Below are positions 47,505 through 58,930 of a DNA stretch of 64,000 nucleotides, one piece after another. Made by a program: the position numbers and the translations under genes. The notes under the pieces were generated by a model. That model saw only the letters and a list, made by a program, of their open reading frames with translations, ran no database searches and was not told the origin of the DNA. The stretch comes from Acanthosepion esculentum (Eukaryota; Mollusca; Cephalopoda; Sepiida; Sepiidae), in assembly GCA_964036315.1 (NCBI GenBank), contig OZ038479.1:54848746-54912745 (forward strand), written 5' to 3'. Within the stretch, counting starts at the first letter, position 1, and the number at the start of each line of letters is the position of its first letter.

Positions 47505-48096
47505 TCTCTTCAAGTGAGTAAACAAACTTTTACTAATATTTTGTGTTGGGACATTTTATCCTTGTATGAACACCGGACAGAGTGATCCAAGAAATAACTT
47601 GGAGATTTCAACACCTTCACGAACTTGCTGGTAAATATGCCTCCCTTACCCTGTCGATTCTTTTGGATGATAAATATGAGTGTCAAATAGATCACAATGA
47701 CATTGATAAAGAGGTGTTCCTTGTTGAGAGAAAAAGACTTTTACAAGCATTTTATTGCTGTTGCTGCTATTAAAGACGGAATAGAAATGTGGAAAGAAGG
47801 CGCCCTTGAACTTTTGCAGTTTATTCAAAAATATAACTTTAGGAACGCATAGTAATGCAGTGGATTTTTCCTACAATTGCTGTTACTCTTGTATCAGTGA
47901 GAGAAGTTTTTTGAAACTAAAACTGATCAAGAATTACTTAAGATCTACTACGAGTATCTTGTGGTTAAGAAATCTTGTTATACTGTCTATATATGTCTAT
48001 ATTTTTTTTGTTAATTGTCAATTAACAGATAAAATAAATTTTGATGAGATCATTGAAGAATTTGCCCACAAAAAAGCAAGAAAATTTACATTGTAG
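47505..48096 (+). pseudogene. hAT-family transposase C-terminus, plus strand
   Basis: In broken frames: VIQEITWRFQHLHELAGKYA (about 47580-47640), then after frameshifts SERSFLKLKLIKNYLRSTTS (about 47898-47957) and NFDEIIEEFAHKKARK (about 48038-48085). These are hallmarks of the hAT dimerization domain in ZMYM1/TTF-type transposases (E-R-S-F-S-K-L-K-x-I-K-x-Y-L-R-S). It is a different hAT lineage from its neighbour at 46797-47392. Non-functional, with several stops. Confidence 0.7.
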
Positions 48097-48286
48097 AAAG
48101 TTGTAATTTTCATTTTAGAAATAAAAAACAGTCCTAATATTTTTACACTTTTTCCCTTATATGTCATTTTTGCTTTTTAACTGCTTTGATAAAATTTAAG
48201 TATATTTGGTGTGCATTTAAAGCATACTGTATTTGAGTACGTGAAATTAATATTATAATGGTATTCAAACTAGTTTACATTATATT

Positions 48287-48287
<1 letters not shown>

Positions 48288-48326
<39 letters not shown>
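48288..48326. repeat. (TA)n microsatellite
   Basis: An uninterrupted TA run of about 36-38 nt. Downstream, minus-strand 'ccgatgatgttggccgaaac' at about 48434-48453 resembles Penelope-associated motifs. Confidence 0.8.
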
Positions 48327-48329
<3 letters not shown>

Positions 48330-48632
48330 AACGATAAAAATTATTTAAAAAATCAATTAAAATCTTCAGACATACTGGGTTGTAGATTAATATTCTTATG
48401 CTTTTATTATTATTATTTCATTTATATTCCTCGACTAGTTTCGGCCAACATCATCGGGAGAAAGAAATGTTTCTGCTTGCTGTAGCAGTAAACTACAGAA
48501 ATGAATGTCTTGATGAAGAAAACGAACCTTTGTCTGTAGTTTTCATTTGTTTTTTATTATTTATTTGTTTTTTATCTTTTTAACATGAGTTTATTAACAT
48601 TCTTTGTGTTGGTCAAACAGTCTCTTAATTCG

Positions 48633-48636
<4 letters not shown>

Positions 48637-48700
<64 letters not shown>

Positions 48701-49103
48701 AAACAAATTTCTTAGTATCCTTATTAGAGGAAGAAAGAAAATTACCATGTTGATGCATATTCATTTTATTCTGGGTAATTTTGACATTAGCACAATGTCA
48801 TCATCAGGGTCTTGTTTTCTTCCAAAATAAAAAATTGTTGTGTTCATCATTTTTCTTAAAAAAATGAACACAATTTTTTGTGTTAGAAAAAACAAGACCC
48901 TGATGATGACATTGTGCTAATGTCAAAATTACCCAGAATAAAATGAATATGCATCAACATGGTAATTTTCTTTCTTCCTTTAATAAGGATACTAAGAAAC
49001 TTGTCTGTAATTATGTGAGGATCCTATTTAAAATAAGTAGACAAAACTTGTCTAAATTATTTAATGAAAAATGTCTTAATGAAAACATGTTCCAAAATAT
49101 ATG

Positions 49104-49146
<43 letters not shown>
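48637..49146. repeat. Near-perfect palindrome between (TA)n tracts
   Basis: TA runs at 48637-48697 and 49102-49146 flank inverted arms 48707-48838 and 48868-49000, about 130 nt each with only a handful of differences ('cttagtatccttatta' to 'gcacaatgtcatcatcaggg', and inverse). The spacer is about 30 nt ('ttgttgtgttcatcattttt'). In each arm 'ctgatgat-gacat...atgtc-aaaa' occurs, similar to Penelope-like terminal motifs. No coding content; the IYIYIY frames are translations of TA repeats. Confidence 0.75.
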
Positions 49147-49147
<1 letters not shown>

Positions 49148-49239
49148 CTTTAAGTTACTGTGCAATATGTATTTTTTGTTGGGGCAGCAAAGGCAAGCAC
49201 TGCCCTGGGTGGCATACAGTCTAGCTATGCCACTACTTA

Positions 49240-49575
49240 AATCTAGTGTGTGTTTGCAAATGTTGAAGCAAACAGGACTCAAGCAAAAGTATGCTTGTAT
49301 GTCTCACAAGAATATGCTTTCTTTCTAGGCTCAATTCCTATATGACACACTTAATTTAATGTCTGTGAAACTACATATCCAAAAACTTTACACGAATAGG
49401 ATTAATCTCCAGTGTGCATTTCCATGTGTCTCACCAATGTTGACTTCTCTGAAAAATACAGATATACAAAATTCAAACCAACAGTAATTCTCTATAGTGT
49501 GCATTCAGACATGAAGTACTCCAAATGATTTTTTACAAAACTAGATCCCCAAAACCCACATGGATAATGTTTCTC
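49240..49575 (-). pseudogene. Decayed 3' fingers of zinc-finger locus 3
   Basis: Minus-strand remnants follow the stop of the intact array, for example a finger reading YPCGFWGSSF and one ending TLVRHMEMHTGD (about 49430-49400). Ligands are partly lost and frames shift. The decay pattern parallels the 3' ends of loci 1 and 2. Confidence 0.55.
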
Positions 49576-50013
49576 TCAAATGTGTATTCTCATATGGCCT
49601 TTCAAATGTGACATCCGTGAAAATGCAGATCCACAAACTTCACAAGAATATGGTTTCTCTCCAGTGTGTGTTCGTATATGGCGTACCAAATCTGATTTCT
49701 GTGAAAATGCAGATCCACAAACATCACAAGAATGTGGTCTCTCTCCAGTGTGTTTACACATATGACTTACTAAATGTGTCTTCCGTGAAAATGCAGATCC
49801 ACAAACTTCACAATAATGTGGTTTCTCTCCTCTGTGTATTCGCTTATGGCGTTCCAAATGTGACTTCCGTGAAAATGCAGAGCCACAAATTTCGCAAGAA
49901 TATGGTTTCTCTCCAGTGTGTGTTCGCACATGATATACCAAATTTGACTTCCTTGTAAATGCCGATCCACAAGCTTCACAAGAATAGGATTTTTCTTCAG
50001 TGTGTGTTTCCAT
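49576..50013 (-). CDS. C2H2 zinc-finger protein fragment, 5 fingers (locus 3)
   Basis: A 145-residue frame with five complete C-x2-C-x12-H-x3-H fingers and TGEKP/TEEKS-type linkers, starting at METHTEEKSYS. Helix residues (-1,2,3,6): RSNY, RSHR, RTHS, QSDR, RSHG. The family binds DNA; no other domain is visible. Upstream in the same exon (50014-50468) finger remnants have lost ligands or frame, so the Met at 50013 lies inside the former array rather than at a natural start. The frame ends after MRIHI with a stop, and decayed fingers continue beyond. It keeps the shared leader and splice acceptor. It does not show the 5-bp deletion that links loci 1 and 2, so it branched earlier. Probably a decaying paralogue. 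Confidence 0.6.
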   Translation of the reverse strand: METHTEEKSYSCEACGSAFTRKSNLVYHVRTHTGEKPYSCEICGSAFSRKSHLERHKRIHRGEKPHYCEVCGSAFSRKTHLVSHMCKHTGERPHSCDVCGSAFSQKSDLVRHIRTHTGEKPYSCEVCGSAFSRMSHLKGHMRIHI

Positions 50014-50470
50014 ATGAACTGTCAGTTTTCAATTCACTAAAAATATTGGTCCACAAACTTCATGAAAATAAGATTTTACGCATATGTCATATATGATCTT
50101 TTTGAAGATATAGATCAACAAACTTAAAAAGAAAACAATTTCTCTTCAGTGTATTTCCATATGACACACTAAATCTGAGTTCATTAGAAAGACTTTCAAA
50201 GTTCACAAGAATATGTCTTCTAACTTTTATTCATAAGTAGCACTATGCTTTTGCAGAAAAGACAAAACACATTTCAAAGTACATGATTTCTTGAGTGCTA
50301 ATATTCACTGTGATACTTTAGAAAGTGCAGATACACAATTTTTACAGGAATATTGCAGCATATATTTCTCCTTCCTTGATGAAAATCACAAGTGTTGCTT
50401 TCTTTCATTTAAATTCCCATTAATAACAGTTTTTACACATATCATGATTTTCTATACAGCTGAAGAATCT
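50014..50470 (-). other. Leader, decayed fingers and 3' splice acceptor, zinc-finger locus 3
   Basis: On minus, 'ctttttattcacag' ends at 50469 and the exon starts at 50468. The conserved leader 'gggaatttaaatgaaag', then 'ttttcatcaag' and 'atatatgctgcaatattcc' follow as in the other loci. Finger relics with missing Cys occupy about 50015-50200. Confidence 0.55.
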
Positions 50471-53066
50471 GTGAATAAAAAGCATTAAAAGACATTAACT
50501 GAAACAGTCAATAAGATATAAAATCATTTTGTATTGTAATAGATATTGTTATAGAGACATTTCATGTCAAATCAACAACATGGATTTTTGTTCCAATTTG
50601 GTCAAAGGTTATGGTCATGGTCAAATTATTTTCTTTCACCACTCAACAAAAAAATGAATGGATCACATTTTAAATCTATCTAAGTACTTTAAAATGATAT
50701 ATAATTTAGCTTTGTAGGTGAAAAACAACTGAAATATTGATATTTGAACTATATGACTATTTTCCAAAATTCACCTTTTTGGCAAAGATTATATCTCTGG
50801 AACCATTTAACCTAGTGATGTAAAATAGGCACCATTCAATTCATATTATGATGCTCTATAAGTGTGCCAATTTTTTAAAAAATCTGTGTCAGATTTGACA
50901 TTCTATATAACAAGATTAATTTAGCCCTGCACAGGGACACAATAATGCAGCAATCAGAGAAGATCCAATACATTGTTGCATCCAACTGTGGAACAAGATT
51001 GCTTAAACATTAAACTTTGTCCAATAAATAAACAGTTCTATCTGCACATAGATGCATAAAAAGAAATGTAATAATTTTTGTATTCAAATTTTGTTTCTAT
51101 TTTTTTTTTTTTGAAAACAATACTGTCGAAAATTACCAAACTGCCCAGTAAGCTGATGAGCAAAGTGAAATATTGCTTTCTTCAAGATGCATATTTACTG
51201 AGAATTACTGAGCCTTTTCATTTATGATTTGTAAATACAGTTTTAATTTTATAACAATATCATTTGGCTGCAACAAATTAATACAGAATATCAAAAGAAC
51301 TAAAAGTTTATAAATTATTCTCATTCAAACTTTTCAAAAAATAATTCTTTTAAAATTTAATGATTCATAGAAAAAAATTATCTTAAAATAATAATGTTAA
51401 TAACATATTTTATTCATAAAAGTAAAAAAAAGCAAAAACCTCAACTTTTTTAATTGAATAGCATCATAGTTTTATTGTATTTTGCTTCTATCAAATATAA
51501 ACATTCAATACTAAGAATTTTTCTATATTTCATAAAATTAAATGAGATGTAATAAAAAATATTTTTGCAAAGATTCTCTAAAAATTTTAAAAATAGTTTT
51601 ATCTACTTCTGAATAAGTCCTGATATTTTAATTAAAATCTAACAATTATCTTATTTTTGCAAGAATTTCCAAGTCAGTGTTTTTTTTATTGCAAAATTTA
51701 ACAAAATTTTAAGTCCCCATGTTGATGCAAAAGAAAAAAAAAAAAGAATAAAAAAGATACTTTAACAAAAATTTCAAAAACAAAAATTCCTCTATTTTAA
51801 AAAATAATTTTGACATAATTTTTTGATCTTTCAGATAATTTGGACATTTTTTTATCATGTATAATCTTTTTTTAGTGAATTTTTGGAGGTACTTACATTA
51901 AAACCATACCTTCACATTAAAGAAAAATAGCAAAAATCAGGACCTTATATGATTTTATTAAAAATTTCAGAATTTATGAAATTCATTAGATAATTTAGAA
52001 ATTTATCTTTAAGTTCATTCTTGATCTTCTGTAGAATAGAAATGATCAAATAGTTGAAAATGAAAAAAATAGATAAATTATTTTCAAAAATTGTTCATTC
52101 GAAACTGCCATTTAGCATTCTATTTTTCTACCCTTCAAAAACACATCTTATATTTTATATCAAGTTTATCAACAACAGTCAATAACTGAAAGAGTTTTAA
52201 AATTGTAGTGTAAAAATACATCAATAACACGCAAGAGACTTTTTTCTGTGGAAACAAAAAATATGTAGTATGTTTTGCTATATTCAGTAACTCATGAAAA
52301 GAAATCACTTTTTGAGTTTCCTTGAATTTTTTCTGAAGATTTCAAACTAAATTTTTGATGTGTTAAACTTCAATAACTTTCTTTTGTCAATATAAAGTGC
52401 ATTTGTTAAATGCTAAAATTTCAATCAAATCAGAAAATTCCAATTTTTGGCACATTTTCTAAAATCTGGAAAGGTGTTATTTTTTATGTTTATCATCTCA
52501 AAAGTGCATGTAATTTTGGAGATAAAGATAAAAAAATAACCTGATGTCGAGAAATAAATTGTAATTTTATTAACAAAGACTTTTAGAGCATATTGTACTT
52601 TTGTACAAAATATGTTGACTTTTGTTATTTGATGTTTCATTTGCTAAGTAAAAAATAATTTCTGCTTTCAGAGACTTTGAAAAAAAGATTTTCAAAATAG
52701 CACTGAAATGAACCAGATGGAAATGATGAACAAAGATTGTATTTTTAATGATGATTTCTTAATTTATTTAATAAAATTTCTTTCTACCAAAAAGAATAGT
52801 TTTTCAATCAGCTGTTATATTTCAACATTAAGGAAATTATTTAAAATCAGACATTTTGCAAATTTTTTTATTAGTTATTTTTTGCCTTTTTAACCAGTGA
52901 GAAAATAAAAGTTTCCGAACATAAACATCTCAGTATAATATTCGTAATTTCACCAAACTAAAACTGATATTTTTGTTGTGTAATCTTTCCATATTAACTT
53001 GGTACTGCAAAACAACAACACAAAACACATTTTAAATATTTAAGATGCCTTCTTTGAACTTAAATT
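50471..53066. other. AT-rich noncoding interval
   Basis: Only the 50930-50980 stretch ('atgcagcaatcagagaagat') is recognisable, as part of the shared zinc-finger intronic flank. Segments near 51240-51480 resemble the AT-rich repeat family at 420-620 and 15440-15660. No gene. Confidence 0.5.
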
Positions 53067-55404
53067 GGTTAATTTGCAGTATAACACCCACACTCAGTTT
53101 GCATTAAAAATTTCCAAAATACTTTCATTTATGTGTAATTTAGGTACCTCCACTTTTTGCGGGAAAACAGCGTAATGAAAAAGGTTACAAAATTAACGAA
53201 ACAAAGTTTTATCATCAAAATGTTTATATTATTATCAGACCAAAGTATTTTTTAATTATTTTTTGAAATTTTTTAATCCTTTCTAACACATTCGAAATTT
53301 TTGTTAAAGTCTTCTTTTGTTTACGTCATCGCAGTAGCATGAAAATAACATTGGTTTTTTTTTGCGCTTTTTTCTGTTGAAAACACATTGATTTGGAAAT
53401 TCTTGTAAAAATAAAGAAATTGTCCGATTTTAATGTAATTTTCAGGACTTATTCACAAATAAATGAAATTATTTTTTAAATGTTTTTTTTTTAAGAAAAT
53501 TTTGGTAAAAAATATATTTTTTGAAATATGTTACCCTCCATTTACTTAATTTCATGAAATTTCGCACAAAACCTTTCTATTTCCTGAAATCTTTTCTTTT
53601 GTTAATAGTAGGATTCTTTGGAGATTGTAAATCACCTTTTTTTTTTTCAAATTTGAGCTATCTAACTGAAAATCTGCTCTGAATTGAAAAATACTGAATC
53701 CAATAAAACTATAACATTACTTAATTAGAAAAGCTTTTAATTGCTTTTGTAAATAAGTAATATTAAGAACATTGTGTGAAGAAATAAAATTTTTCTGATG
53801 AATAATGAAGTTTTACAAGAATTTTTTCATCTTTTTCAAAATTTTAATTATAATAATTTATAATAGTTTAAAATTGTGTAAAATTCTGTATTGGGCTATT
53901 TCCTGGATGTGATATAGTAATTAAGTGGAAACAAAATTTACAAATCCAAAATGAAAAAGATTAATCAACTTAGTTGTGCTATTGTATTTTTAAAATAATT
54001 TTTTATTTTGTATTTTTTTTACTTAATACGTTCATTATTTTCATGTACGGTAGACTGAAATTGCCATTATTATGATCTAAAAGTTTTGTCCCTTTATTAT
54101 GTCACCAGGTTTTCAAAATTTCTATCCAGCTTTAAAAGTTTAAAAGTTTTACTTTTTTCAATTACTATTTCGCTAAATGTTTTTAATTTATGTATTTACA
54201 TTAGTGTGGGACATTGAATAATCATGGTATTTCATTTGTTATTAAATTATAAAATTAATTGAAGAAAATTTGATAGTATTTTAAATTTTTTTATTTTTGC
54301 ATCTTCGAAAGGTAAAAAGAAGTCAATAAAATATTAAATAATTGTGGAAAATATGTTCATTTGTAAAAATTACTAGGTAGTTAAAAACCAAATAAATGCA
54401 TTCACTTAGATTTCTGACAATTGGGTCATCCATAGTAGCTGTCATCACTTCGTCTATCAGCAGTCCATCAAATGTTGGATCAGATGAACAGGACCGATCG
54501 TTAATAATTGGTTGTATTTTTTTATGCTATAAGTAAGTAATATTTATTTCAAATCAGATTAATTTAACTTTAAGTTTCCTAATTTTACTAAAATAACGTG
54601 TCGGAAATATATATTTATTTTTTGAAAGAATTTTAAAATAGAAAAATTTGGTTTGTTTACAAAATTCTTAAAATGAAGAAAATTGCCGCTTTTAAGAAAA
54701 TTTTAAGAAATTGAAATTAAATTTGATATTCCAATCTATATAATTTCTGTCTGAAATACACCAGAATATTTTACTTAATGGAAATAATAAATTTAATTAT
54801 TAAACTTTCAATTAAAGCTAAAATGAAATCTTCAAGAATGCTTTTTCATTTTTAAAATTCAATTTTAAACCTTAGGTATCGAAAATTTATGCCAAAAAAG
54901 TGGATGTCCCTAGTGTAATTGTACATGCTTCATTTGAATCTGGGTTGATAAATTTGATAAAATCTACTGATTTGGAGTTATTGACTGTGGAATTTAAGAT
55001 TCAATCGCGTTGTTGGCGACAGCCATTACTGGCATTGTTTGCATACATTTGCTGCGAAAAGCTAAATGCGGAAGACTATGGAAAGCTAAGCTCAGAACTG
55101 ATCTTTCTTGTCTAAATTTGTCTCAATTATTGTGCACAAGAACTATTTATGTAGTCACGCTCAGTTTATGCATTGATACCTAAACTGATAGCTATTCTGC
55201 AGCGAATGTATACAAACAATGCCAGTAATGGCTGCCCACGACGCGAATGAATCCAAACTTTCACTGTCGATAACTCCAAAACGGTAGATTTTATCAAATT
55301 TATCAAGCCAGATTCGAATGGAGCATGTACAATTACACATAAATGTAAGTATTTTGAAAATTTTTAATGCAAACTGAGTGCAGGTGTTACACTACAAATT
55401 AACC
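53067..55404. mobile_element. 2.3-kb TIR-bounded non-autonomous element
   Basis: The termini 53067-53142 and 55331-55404 are inverted copies (GGTTAATTTG...ATTTATGTGTAATT) differing at about six positions. Inside lie the AT-rich block shared with 37075-38600 and, at the right end, the foldback 54905-55345. No transposase is encoded. No clear target-site duplication is visible. Confidence 0.6.
54905..55345. repeat. Foldback element, second member
   Basis: Arms 54905-55060 and 55205-55345 are inverted ('gtaattgtacatgct', 'ttgataaatttgataaaatc', 'gccattactggcattgtttg', with inverses). Same family as 35905-36440. The 71-residue frame at 54900 is the arm itself, not a gene. Confidence 0.65.
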
Positions 55405-56817
55405 CTTGAATTAGGGTTCTATTTGAAAGATAATGATCTTTTCTAAATCTAATCCGGATTAAAAGAAAAATTAATTTCCGTGTATAAATAAACATTTTAG
55501 GCATTTTTAAAGCATTAGTACTTTTTTCATCACTCATCAAGTCACCTTCACCATGATACATGAAAAATAAACAGCAAATTTCAAATTCTCTTTAAAATAC
55601 ATTATTTGTACTAGAGATGTGATTACAAGTCTATTAGTAAATTTATTGATTAATTAACCAAATTTTCTAAAAGTAATTCTTATCTTTTACTTAAAACAAA
55701 ATGAAAATAAACGTTTTGCATGCTAGCCTGTGAGGTCTTCAGTAGAAAGACTGTATTTTTATCACTGTCCAAAAAACTGCGGGAAAAAGTAAAAATAAAA
55801 ACCTAAAGAAGTATGGAAGACCAGTAATGCGGTAATCAAGAATTTGTTATTTATGTTTAAAGCTATTTTTACTTTAATCTTATATAACCAATAGTTAAAG
55901 AATATAATCATTTTATTCTATAGGTTTTTATTAAAAACTTACGTATAATGAATAATTTTATTTTGGATACCGACTGGACAGCAGATATGATGATATTAGA
56001 GATTTAACTCCACCGATACTGAATAGAAGTCAGTTAACGCGAGATATCAGAATCATGTCCTTTTTATACATCCATACCAATTTAACAGTTACTAAAAGGA
56101 AAAAAATAAATAAAATTCTTTTAAACTTTACATTTAAAATTTTTTTTTTTTTTTTAAATCTTCAAACATATCTTTAAAACTCTCGTGGCAAACAGCAACA
56201 GGTTTAAATTTCAAAATTGCACTGAAAAATTACAATTAATTTTTTTTAAAGAAATGAAATATTAACAGTTAACTTTAATTTTTTTCTTTTTCTTTTTGGT
56301 CGAATCTGAAAGAAAATAATGCGTTATGCAAGCACCAATTTTCAAAAATAATTATTTTTTAAGTTTTATTGAATTTGTTTTTGACAGTACACTCAATATT
56401 GCATTTCATTTTTTACTGAAATTATATCTTCAGGGATTTATCTTTCTTTTATATAATTAAGAAGACAAATACTCCGCGATTTTAAAAAGTTAGCGAAAAT
56501 GGAAGGATGAAACATACCACCAAAAGATAATTTTCTCAATACTTTTTAATAAAATAAAGTAGTTAGTAAAATATTCATTCATTAATTAATAAGTTCTGAA
56601 AAATCTTTTTTTAAAACTGTATACCGATTATTTTTTTTTATCATTGTGGAAAGAAGCAACTATTTTTTTAGTGGTACCTAAAATTAAGATATTCTTTTAA
56701 AGAGCAATATGGAAGTTTGTAATCTAGAAAACAAATCACAATCTTTATCTGAATTTCTGGGATGAATAAGTTTTTGTAAAAAAAAAAATTACACCATTTC
56801 GGACTATTTATTTATTT
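55405..56817. other. AT-rich noncoding interval
   Basis: No gene recognised. Contains long T runs (about 56140-56155) and the recurrent 'ggtaccta' motif near 56674. Confidence 0.45.
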
Positions 56818-57005
56818 TTGTTATCACAACTTATCGGCCGTTGTGTTGTGCCTTTTGGCTTTCCTCCGATCGAGCTGGGTAACCCACAACGAATTCTGAA
56901 ATTCGATCATATACACCCGAGGAGGGCCGGAGAGCACAACGGCCGAAACGTTATGATATAGCAACAACAAAGATTAGGATGAGGACAATATAGACCGAAT
57001 ATAAA
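56818..57005 (+). repeat. Penelope-like terminal-repeat fragment with inverted ends
   Basis: 'tatcggccgttgtgttgtgcc' near 56833 is mirrored by 'gagcacaacggccga' near 56932-56946. The core reads 'ccgaggag-ggccg...cggcc-gaaac', and is followed by 'acaacaaagattaggatgag'. The same order of motifs occurs at 23930 and 45400-45825. Confidence 0.5.
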
Positions 57006-57199
57006 TAAAAAATAAAAACAAATCATAGGTTTGTTTTTACATCTCTAAATAAAGATGAAAATAATAAAATAAAATCCAATCTAATTTTCTTTTGTACGGT
57101 TTACAATTATTTCTTAAGAAGAATGATGATGAAATTATTGTAGCCGAATTATTTATTTTCATTTTTTATTCTACTCTACACTTAAAGTTTTTTTAACAG

Positions 57200-57440
57200 A
57201 AAATGAAAAAATGTTGGGGCAAGTCAATAAATAACGATTTCTTTTCAAAATTATTTTTATTCTTCCACCTACCTTTCAGACAAGAAAATGCAAATAGAAA
57301 ACAAAAACGGGATGATTTCTTTGTGCTCAATTTTGTTGCGATTTGTTTCTCAGCATTTCATAACAAAATGAAATTGAGCGGTGTTAAAGAAGATTTGGTT
57401 CCTTGTATTTAAAATCCTTCGATTTATGGAGATAAATTGC
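57200..57440 (+). repeat. Fragment related to the duplicated block
   Basis: 'gagcggtgttaaagaagatttggttccttgt' (in two halves from 57374) matches 2806-2838 and 18990-19020. The 69-residue reading frame at 57203 is therefore a repeat, not a gene. Confidence 0.45.
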
Positions 57441-58060
57441 TGCAAATCGCCGTTAAAAAAATCTATATGAAAACCGGCGAGATAACTGAATTTGTAGTTG
57501 TAATATCAAAATAAAATGAAGAAGGAATCTGTGCCTCAATAACTTTAAGAATAAGATATGTCCGACTCCCACGTACTATTTGCTCATGGTAAATAATTCT
57601 CTCCAAGTTCCTATCACGCTTTCTTTTCCTTGGTCTTCCCCGTCTCCGATACATTATCAATGCATGCTACTACATACTAAAACTCCTTGAATCAAACTGT
57701 TTATAATTCTTTCAAAACTAGAAACATAGAAAGGGCCGAGTTATGACTGGTTTTGAACTATAATGAAATCTTATTAAAAAAAATTAAAAAATATATATAT
57801 TCTGTTACCCTCTCCATTTATTTATTTAATTTTAAAAAATTTCGAGAAATTAATTTTTATGCCATTTAATTTTTATATTAATTGAAACTAAAAGCAGAAT
57901 TCCTTGAAGAATTTAAATCATCGATTTTTTTTTTTTTTTTTTTAAACAGTTACCGAAAATCTGCTATGAATCGTAAAATAAAAAATGAAATAAGACATTA
58001 TTTAATTAGAAAAGCTTTTAATTGCTTTTATGGATATATATTATTGGTATATACTCTGCT
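57441..58060. other. AT-rich noncoding interval
   Basis: The minus frame 57660-57463 reads RRRGRPRKRKRDRN near its start, an AT-hook-like basic run, but has no homologue I recognise. 57850-58040 resembles 53590-53760 and belongs to the AT-rich repeat family. Confidence 0.4.
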
Positions 58061-58554
58061 GCAATTAGATCTCTTTCTGATTCATTCTGCATGTTGGCTG
58101 GATGTGAATGCCAAGAAGGTAGAACACAAAATAAAAAAAAGTCATTACCTGCGCATGGGCTCTGAGCATCATGTTCGGTCCACAAAGCATGTCCCTCCCC
58201 ACTATGAAAACAATACAGTGGCCAATTACAAATGTTCCCACTGGAAAAGGAGATGACCCTGGGGACTGCAAGATCTGCTTAAAAGCAGGACTCTCATAAC
58301 AATCATCACAGTTATGGACCAAAAGGCCACCTGCTGACAAACAGGGCCACGGTAGGAGCTTTTCTCAACACAACCATTACCACACCTGAGCATTACTAAT
58401 CTCACCCAACTTTTCACAAATAGCATCCAATGGAGACCAGCTTCGACACAGCAATTGGTGTCAGGGTCCTGGCAGTGATTTATAACACTTCGACGTTGTC
58501 ATCACACAACTCCATGTCTTCCTCATCGACACCAAACAGAGACATTCCAATAAT
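58061..58554. other. Less AT-rich segment of unknown nature
   Basis: Base composition rises here. Two overlapping minus frames (58340-58065 and 58426-58226) contain no motif I recognise. 'gcgcag|gtaatgac' on minus at about 58150 looks like a splice donor, but there is no supporting acceptor. Confidence 0.3.
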
Positions 58555-58930
58555 TGGCCTTAACCATCCATTACAGGCCTAGCCTTGTCGGCACCATCGT
58601 GATTCCGTTTCATTGAGATTTCAACCCAAATCCAACTGAAACAGTCCGCTTAACCCACTACAGGCATACCTTCACAGTCACCACCATGACACTGTTTCAT
58701 TGATAAAACATTCAATTCAAATCTAACTAAAGCATTCTGTATGACCCACTACAGGCATACCCTGAACATCACCACCGCAACCCCATTTTGTTGATATCAT
58801 ATTTGATCTGAATCCAACTATAACATTTCACTCGACCTGCTACAGGCCTATGAGCTACACCTAATCCCTCATTGCCACTGTTGTCACCTCAACAAAAAAT
58901 GCACCCTACCACAAATCAACCCAGCACTGT
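58555..58930. repeat. Minisatellite, about 91-bp period, 4 units
   Basis: 'acaggc' with preceding 'cacta/tta/gcta' recurs at 58573, 58660, 58751 and 58842 (spacing 87, 91, 91). Between them are diverged but aligned stretches such as 'caccaccatgacactgtttcattga', 'caccaccgcaaccccattttgttga' and 'aaatc.aact.aa..cat' (each in parts). Units are diverged, so the array is old. Confidence 0.65.

Noticed and set aside
48258..49328. Frames encoding IYIYIY runs
   Set aside because: Translations of (TA)n microsatellites; the same artefact occurs at 60819-61111, 61856-62068 and 62270-62470.
54900..55115. 71-residue frame MDVPSVIVHASF
   Set aside because: It is one arm of a foldback element.
57463..57660. 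AT-hook protein (RRRGRPRKRKR) on minus
   Set aside because: The motif is short and the frame has no other support, no homologue recognised and lies in AT-rich repeat DNA.
58065..58340. Exon with a splice donor on minus
   Set aside because: Only a GT context after CAG supports it; no acceptor, domain or continuation.
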